This document shows positions 8,201 through 11,009 of a DNA stretch of 11,009 nucleotides, piece after piece; position 1 is the first letter of the stretch; each line of letters starts with the position of its first letter. The notes beneath the pieces are model-generated. The model was given only the letters and a program-made list of their open reading frames with translations. It ran no database searches and was not told the origin of the DNA. The stretch lies in assembly GCA_002284615.2 (NCBI GenBank), contig MU070423.1:14999-26007 (forward strand). The letters run 5' to 3'. This DNA comes from Dunaliella salina (taxonomy: Eukaryota > Chlorophyta > Chlorophyceae > Chlamydomonadales > Dunaliellaceae). The translations under genes and the position numbers were made by a program.

Positions 8201-10911
8201 CTGTGTTTCCGCTCAGCTGCCCTTGAAGGCGGATATAGCGTGTAACCTTACCTTTCGTTCATATGCGACGTATGCCTCTGTAATGCGTCAGAACGCATTC
8301 TGCACCTCTCAAACCCGCGTCTTACCCATTCCTGGTAACGACGCTGGTTCAGGATGGTCACAGGCACCTGTTTGCTCCAGCAGAGCTGCCCTTGCTCTGC
8401 AACTTGTCCTGCCCTTTAACTTATGACAACTGACTTTCCAGCGCCTGTGCACCCACCTGCTGGTACCCGATCCCTGCCACCTTTGCCAGGAGCCCGCCCT
8501 CCCCTGAAAGCTCTGCCCCCTTGATGAAGCGCCCCGCAATAGAAGTGTACTTGATCTGCAATTAAGAGTGAGCGTGACATGTGCATGGGTATGTGGATTG
8601 CCACCATGGGGTGGTGCCGGGCCTGCAAGAAAAAATGATGCATGATATGTAGCCATGGGTAAAGAGCGTCAACTAACATCTAAAGTAGACTCCCAGAGAC
8701 TCTGGGGTTCTCTCGCTCTCTAAGTCTCTCGCTCATATTCTTGGTAACACTTGCCGCACTTCCGCCCCTCCATTCTGCCAAGTAGGCTCTCGCTCTCTGA
8801 GGCTCTCAGAGGGTTGTGCCCACCCTTAAGAACATATGCATGTCATGCCCAAAGGTTTCGTCACTTGTAAAGCAAGAAACCTGTTGCCTGAAGCCTAACA
8901 GTCGTGCGGTTCAACTTTGATGGCTTCTTCCTCTTGAACCTCTCGTAAAAAAATTGTGTCGCCTGAATGTGGCACTCGTTGTTGGCAACCAGGGCCCCTT
9001 CTCCACTTCAATTGGCTTGATTATGACCCAGGCACCGTATGCCCTTGAAGGCAGGTACGGTATGTAGCTCCTCCCTATCCTCTCCACTTTAACCAGCCCC
9101 TGCGCCTCACAAACCTCTACTCAACTTGCACAAGGCAGCAGGTGGTTGTTTTGACATAAGGCCTGTCGCTTCTGTCAGCTCACCCCTAACTACTTGCTCT
9201 GCTTGCCACTTCAGCTTCAAGCGCCCAGTGAGCACAGCCAACTGGCAGTCGGTCGATATGACGGGTGCCCATTTTTTTTCCGGCAAGCTGCATGCTTTCC
9301 TTGTGACTTTCAAGTCTACCAGCTCTTGAGTGCCCAGTGAGCACAGCCTGCACATCTCAGGCTAGCAGCCAGTCGATATGACTGAAGGCCTTCTTTCTCC
9401 TGCACCCTTCAACCTTTGCTTGTTACCATGTAAATCACCAGCTTTTAAGCGCCCAGAGAGCAGCATGCACATCCCTGGCTATAGCAGTCAGTCAATACGA
9501 CTGAAGGCCTGCCTTTTCCTGTAACCCGTACCCTTGCCCTGTAACCTCGTAACTTTTACCAGCTTCAAGCGCCCAGAGACCAGCATGCACATCCCTGGCT
9601 AGCAGCCAGTCGATATGACTGGAGGCCTTCCTTTTCCCATAACCTGTACCCTCTCCCTGTAACCTTGTAACTTAACGGCTTCGAGTGCCCAATGAGCAGC
9701 CTGCACATCCCAGCTGTGCCGTTGTGGTTGTGCTCCAACCCACCACCTTGAAGCGTTGCCCAAAACCACAAGTGTCCTCCTTCTCACATCAATCTCGTTT
9801 GGTGGCCAACTGTACACGCATTGGCACCCCTTGCCTTGCTGCCCAAGGCATTCTTTACCTGCCATACCTAGTTTTCAGGATGGTTTGGTTACAGGCACTT
9901 ATCTCTGCCTCAGCTGAGCTGCCCTTGCCGGCAGGTACGGGTATGTAGCCCTGTCCTTTGGTTTGCAGCCCCTTCACAAGCTTAACACACAGATGGTTAC
10001 AGCTACTGCATCTGTATGTGCTTTTGCATCTGTATGTGCTTTTGCATCCTGTATGTGAGACGTTCACAAAAGAGAGGCACAGAGCAGAGGTACACAGAGA
10101 AGGTGTGGCTGCCCCTGCAAATCGTGTACGCCAAAGAGGCACACGACTGATTCAGCACAAGAAAAGGGTTCCGCATGCCTCGCTGCAATTCAAGAAAGAT
10201 GCACCTTTCAGTGCCAGCATGCCACCTTCTGTCGATTCTGATTCAGTCCGTGCCAGTTCTTAGGTTCTTTTCTACCACCACCTCCACCCCCATGTCTTGT
10301 GACACCTGTTCTGGTCTGGATGACCTGAACGACCAAGGCAAACATTTTAGGTGCCCTGGTCATCCAAGTGCATGTAACAAACTGCAAACTTTGGAGGGAA
10401 CCCATGTGGTTTTAGTCTCGAGTGTTTGACTCCCATCTTTTTTCCGCAGGGAGCTCTGATGGCAAGTCGCAAGTGACTCCCCCCTTCCAAAACCTGCAGC
10501 TTTGAGATTTTTGGGCGACCCCACAGGAAGGCATACGGCAGGAAGCATCCGGGGAGCACCGCTGTGTCGCCTTGCCTTGCTTTGCCTTGCTTTGCTTTGC
10601 TTTGCTTTGCCACGCTCTGCTTTAAGTAGGACAGCTGTTGTGCCCCACACGGGCCGCTCACATGTGGGTGGTAAGCACCGGGGTAGGAGTCACTGCACCA
10701 AGTCAGGATGCCCCTGGTCTGGTCGATGATGACTTGATTGTTATTGTGGTATCACTATTGATATGATGCCCTTATAATTATTGCTCACATGTGGGTGGTA
10801 GGCGCCGGGGCAGGAGTCACTGCACCAAGTCAGGATGCCCCTGGTCTGGTCGATGATGCCCTTGGGGGGTGGCTGGTGAGGGCTGCCCAAGCTGACAAAG
10901 TGGTCTATACC
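5093..10911 (-). CDS. PGAP1-like alpha/beta hydrolase, last four exons (5' part outside window)
   Basis: A split minus-strand gene, with exons 10911-10789, 8555-8457, 6130-5991 and 5210-5093. All three introns are GT-AG (donors GTGAGC, GTGGGT, GTCAGT; acceptors ending TTGCAG, GCGCAG, ATGCAG). The phases 0, 0 and 2 join into one uninterrupted frame of 159 residues. In order, the product shows SLGSPHQPPPKG, then IDQTRG, then YTSIAGRFIKGA, then GIGYQQ-VCGQADVFGD, then SAHLGEG, GVFHSPIG and WYGSASVV. This order matches the C-terminal half of plant and algal PGAP1-like lipases/esterases. By family knowledge, the Asp in VFGD and the His in GVFHSP are the likely acid and base of the catalytic triad. 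The nucleophile serine (GHSxGG type) would be encoded upstream, past 11009. The substrate is not known from sequence. Family assignment is from remembered motifs. Confidence 0.75.
5211..5990 (-). other. Hydrolase intron 3
   Basis: A 780-nt GT-AG intron. It contains a family B copy at 5832-5878 and a 6-bp-arm palindrome, ATCATG-GATCT-CATGAT, at 5466-5482. No additional exon is needed to join the flanking exons, and none is seen. Confidence 0.65.
5832..5878 (+). repeat. Dispersed repeat family B copy in intron 3
   Basis: AGCAGCAGCCGTTTTGACTGGAGGCC followed by a CT-rich stretch and CTGTAAG. It is on the + strand, antisense to the hydrolase gene. Confidence 0.55.
5991..6130 (-). CDS. Hydrolase exon 3 (46 codons plus 2 nt)
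   Basis: This exon starts after GCGCGCAG (acceptor 6133-6131) and ends at TG before GTCAGT, so a Trp codon is split. It encodes VCGQADVFGDVIVPEPSAHL, then GEGAESVNLEGVFHSPIG and EKLPFFGP. It probably carries the catalytic Asp (VFGD) and His (VFHSP). The first 90 nt are about 80% identical (72/90 by hand count) to the damaged copy starting at 6323. Confidence 0.8.
6158..6323 (-). pseudogene. Damaged duplicate of hydrolase exon 3
   Basis: After an acceptor-like GTGCACAG, the minus strand reads VCGQAGVFGDVIFRELGAHL, then GEVVECVKLDA, clearly a copy of exon 3. The similarity ends near 6234, where the functional exon would continue into GVFHSPIG; the His-bearing part is missing, and intron-like sequence shared with other repeats of the duplication follows. 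VPEPS has become FRELG. The next consensus donor, GTGAGT, is at 6157-6152, giving a 166-nt open exon, but its phase does not fit either exon 3 or exon 4. It is most likely a dead exon, or a rarely used alternative that would alter the C-terminus. Confidence 0.7.
6342..6412 (-). mobile_element. Short terminal-inverted-repeat element (MITE-like) with 9-bp direct repeats
   Basis: GGTTACA (6347-6353) and TGTAACC (6402-6408) form perfect 7-bp inverted ends around a 48-base centre that also holds complementary AGCTGCC/GGCAGCT-type words. The nine bases CCCAGGTAA occur on both sides (6333-6341 and 6413-6421), as expected of a target-site duplication. The paralogous unit at about 6141-6152 has one CAGGTAGGTAAC and no insert, which is an empty site. 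Related copies are at 6846, 8189, 8349, 9031 and 9887. It has no coding capacity, so transposition would need a protein from elsewhere. Confidence 0.6.
6846..6903 (+). repeat. Degenerate copy of the short GGTTACA element
   Basis: GGTGCCTTCTTGCTTCAGCT, then GCTGCC, GGCAGGTACCG and GCAACCC follow the same order as the reversed 6342-6412 element. The left end has decayed. Confidence 0.5.
7228..7252 (+). repeat. Interstitial telomere-like tract
   Basis: TTTTAGGG, TTTCAGG and TTTAGGG follow each other directly. TTTAGGG is the plant-type telomere unit, also found in several green algae and other protists. The tract is short and imperfect, so it is a relic rather than a chromosome end. Confidence 0.6.
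7315..7341 (+). repeat. GCTGGT hexamer minisatellite
   Basis: About four tandem GCTGGT units, one changed to GCTGGG. It is a short low-complexity tract within intron 2. Confidence 0.7.
7806..7817 (+). repeat. C12 homopolymer
   Basis: Twelve consecutive C residues lie just upstream of the LINE relic. Sequencing and assembly length errors are likely at such a run. Confidence 0.85.
7861..8152 (+). pseudogene. LINE C-terminal relic, frameshifted, antisense in intron 2
   Basis: The end of a LINE ORF related to the one at 2101-3726. The first part reads in one frame (LRSYLRVETQRHKG, then ICSKCD). After position 7962 homology continues one base later in another frame (LQDEEHIILDCPSEDLAGLR, then RLRDFMNQ) to a TGA at 8150-8152. 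The apparent extra base is around 7963 and splits the zinc knuckle: Cys at 7942 and 7951 before it, His at 7979 and Cys at 7994 after it. The matching part of the larger LINE reads IQDEVHALLTC, then VQDFLLQ. All RT motifs are missing. It is a fragment with no expected function. Confidence 0.75.
8189..8247 (+). repeat. Copy of the short GGTTACA...TGTAACC element
   Basis: GGTTACA at the left and TGTAACC at the right are perfect inverted ends, 59 bp apart end to end. The centre has CTCAGCTGCCCTTGAAGGC as in the other copies. It starts 37 bases after the stop codon of the LINE relic. Confidence 0.6.
8349..8415 (+). repeat. Degenerate copy of the short GGTTACA element
   Basis: CAGGATGGTCACAGGCACCT then CAGAGCTGCCCTTG matches the left half of the 9887-9950 copy (GGATGGTTTGGTTACAGGCAC, then GAGCTGCCCTTG). 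The right end is not recognisable. It ends just short of hydrolase exon 2. Confidence 0.5.
8457..8555 (-). CDS. Hydrolase exon 2 (33 codons)
   Basis: This exon starts after AATTGCAG and ends at CAGCAG before GTGGGT; it is 99 nt, phase 0 at both ends. It encodes IKYTSIAGRFIKGAELSG, then a Gly-rich linker, and ends in GIGYQQ. In the plant family the matching block is a Y-V-C-I-A-G-R-Y type strand followed, after a variable loop, by a GQGYKQ-type end leading straight into VCG. That is exactly how it joins exon 3 here. Confidence 0.75.
8692..8811. repeat. TCTCGC-type repeats bounded by two perfect 7-bp palindromes
   Basis: CCCAGAG-A-CTCTGGG lies at 8692-8706 and CTCTGAG-GCT-CTCAGAG at 8795-8811. 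Between them CTCTCGCTCTCT occurs twice, each time followed by AG and CTCTC. The two ends look like diverged copies of one CT-rich unit. Confidence 0.55.
9031..9068 (+). repeat. Partial copy of the short GGTTACA element (right end)
   Basis: GCCCTTGAAGGCAGGTACGG then TATGTAGC matches the right end of the 9887-9950 copy. The left half is missing. Confidence 0.5.
9134..9170 (+). repeat. Degenerate family B copy next to the tandem array
   Basis: GGCAGCAGGTGGTTGTTTTGA, then CATAAGGCCTGTCGCTTC resembles the family B core (GTTTTGACTGGAGGCC). The spacing fits but several positions differ. Confidence 0.4.
9212..9714 (+). repeat. Tandem array of family B units, about 108-121 bp each
   Basis: Four units start at 9212, 9320, 9439 and 9560 (108, 119, 121 and 116 bp), and a partial fifth starts at 9676. 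Each begins CAGCTTCAAGCGCCCAG or similar, then GCACATC-type words, AGCAGCCAGTCGATATGACTG, GGCCTTC, and ends with CTGTAACC/TGTAAC words. CAGTC-GATAT-GACTG forms a small hairpin in each well-preserved unit. The first unit is the most diverged and the third and fourth are the most alike. The array lies wholly in intron 1 of the hydrolase. Confidence 0.85.
9887..9950 (+). repeat. Copy of the short GGTTACA element, 64 bp
   Basis: The left end is GGTTACA and the right end TGTAGCC (one mismatch to the inverted partner). The centre is CTCAGCTGAGCTGCCCTTG and CCGGCAGGTACGGG, giving extra self-complementary arms (CTCAGCTGAG; TGCC/GGCA). Confidence 0.6.
10007..10059 (+). repeat. 18-bp minisatellite, about 2.9 units
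   Basis: TGCATCTGTATGTGCTTT occurs at 10007-10024 and exactly again at 10025-10042. A third unit from 10043 has one inserted C and then diverges. Confidence 0.85.
10570..10610 (+). repeat. (CTTTG/CCTTG)n pentanucleotide microsatellite
   Basis: About eight tandem pentamers, alternating CCTTG and CTTTG at the start and then pure CTTTG. Confidence 0.85.
10656..10731 (-). pseudogene. Recent partial duplicate of hydrolase exon 1 (3' end plus donor)
   Basis: This 76-bp block repeats 10783-10858 with only three differences, all transitions. It contains the last 70 nt of the exon (IDQTRGILTWCSDS, Tyr in place of Cys, PGAYHPH) and the GTGAGC donor bases, and stops exactly there. Of the three changes, two are synonymous and one is Cys to Tyr. 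It has no proper acceptor: the bases before it read AATCAAGTC on the minus strand, which would enter in the wrong phase. It is best seen as a decoy pseudo-exon inside intron 1. The spacer between the copies repeats AAGGGCATCAT from the exon once more (at about 10763-10773). Confidence 0.8.
10789..10911 (-). CDS. Hydrolase exon 1 of those in the window (41 codons)
   Basis: This 123-nt exon starts after ATTTTCAG (acceptor AG at 10913-10912) and ends at CAT before the donor GTGAGC (10788-10783). It begins and ends in phase 0. It encodes GIDHFVSLGSPHQPPPKG followed by IDQTRGILTW and a PGAYHPH end. SLGSPH is the strand and turn that follows the nucleophile elbow in this hydrolase family. The intron before it contains the (GT)n tract at the window edge. 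Its last 70 nt plus six donor bases are duplicated at 10656-10731. Confidence 0.75.
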
Positions 10912-10931
10912 CTGAAAATGCGTGACAAGAC

Positions 10932-10972
10932 GTGTGTGTGTGTGGGACAACTGTGATCAAACACGTGCGTGC

Positions 10973-11009
<37 letters not shown>
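10932..11009 (+). repeat. (GT)n microsatellite running off the window
   Basis: GT repeats at 10932-10944, then GTGC units from about 10964 and pure GT from 10978 to the end. Alternating purine-pyrimidine sequence of this kind can adopt Z-DNA. It lies in the intron upstream of the first visible hydrolase exon. Confidence 0.95.

Larger units (their letters stand above)
6131..8456 (-). other. Hydrolase intron 2
   Basis: A roughly 2.3-kb GT-AG intron. It contains, from the exon 3 side: the damaged exon 3 copy, the short inverted-repeat element with its 9-bp direct repeats, duplicated intron sequence up to about 6540, an interstitial telomeric tract, a C12 run, an antisense LINE relic and further copies of the short element. 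A + frame at 6574-6759 (61 residues) follows a TTTTTTAG tract but has no recognisable domain. The remaining sequence shows nothing I can name. Confidence 0.65.
8556..10788 (-). other. Hydrolase intron 1 of the window
   Basis: A roughly 2.2-kb GT-AG intron. It holds the duplicated exon end (10656-10731), a CTTTG microsatellite, an 18-bp minisatellite, the short element at 9887, the family B tandem array at 9212-9714 and TCTCGC-type repeats at 8710-8811. Exons on either side join in phase 0 without a gap relative to the family, so no missing exon is expected. The rest (8812-9030, 10060-10560) shows nothing I can name. Confidence 0.65.

Noticed and set aside
9212..9714. CRISPR-like array
   Set aside because: Whole units of 108-121 bp are repeated and diverged; there are no short identical repeats with unique spacers, and the context is eukaryotic.
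9930..9960. Alternative hydrolase exon with a GQGY motif on the minus strand
   Set aside because: The Gly-Tyr comes from the end of the short GGTTACA element; no splice sites or further homology, and exon 2 already supplies GIGYQQ in the right phase.
10347..10661. Minus-strand frame with KQSKAKQGKARQ
   Set aside because: This is the CTTTG pentamer microsatellite in translation; the start codon is only a GTG at the duplicated splice donor.

Overview
This window is eukaryotic nuclear DNA. It has spliceosomal introns, dense dispersed and simple repeats, and a non-LTR retrotransposon. A green alga (chlorophyte) is the best guess. The split gene resembles a land-plant/algal PGAP1-like alpha/beta hydrolase, there is a short plant-type (TTTAGGG) interstitial telomeric tract, and base composition looks roughly balanced. 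The organism assignment is inference; a Dunaliella-like alga would fit, and a dinoflagellate is not excluded.

Layout. Positions 1-180 are a long (CTTT)n microsatellite with a short inverted (GAAA)n partner. Positions 264-470 hold copy 1 of a dispersed repeat (family A) followed by a hairpin. Positions 471-1940 show no convincing gene. Positions 1947-2100 hold copy 2 of family A, joined directly to a 5'-truncated LINE whose reverse transcriptase frame runs intact to 3726. Positions 3727-5092 are the probable LINE 3' flank plus repeat copies, and towards the right end the 3' flank of the next gene.

The main gene is on the minus strand and was found by reading across introns. Four exons (10911-10789, 8555-8457, 6130-5991, 5210-5093) with GT-AG borders and matching phases encode the C-terminal 159 residues of a PGAP1-like alpha/beta hydrolase. 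It ends in TAG at 5095-5093. Its upstream exons, including the nucleophile serine, lie beyond the right edge. The introns (about 2.2, 2.3 and 0.8 kb) are full of repeats.

The gene has suffered two separate partial exon duplications. One is an old damaged copy of the third exon (5' edge at 6323). The other is a recent 76-bp copy of the end of the first exon (10656-10731, 73/76 identical). Intron 2 also contains an antisense LINE relic with a frameshift, and a 62-71 bp inverted-repeat element inserted with a 9-bp direct repeat; the matching empty site survives in the neighbouring duplicated segment. Intron 1 holds a roughly 115-bp tandem array built from a second dispersed repeat (family B, CAGTC...GACTG core). 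I see no prokaryotic operon, CRISPR array, tRNA, rRNA or new defence-like system.
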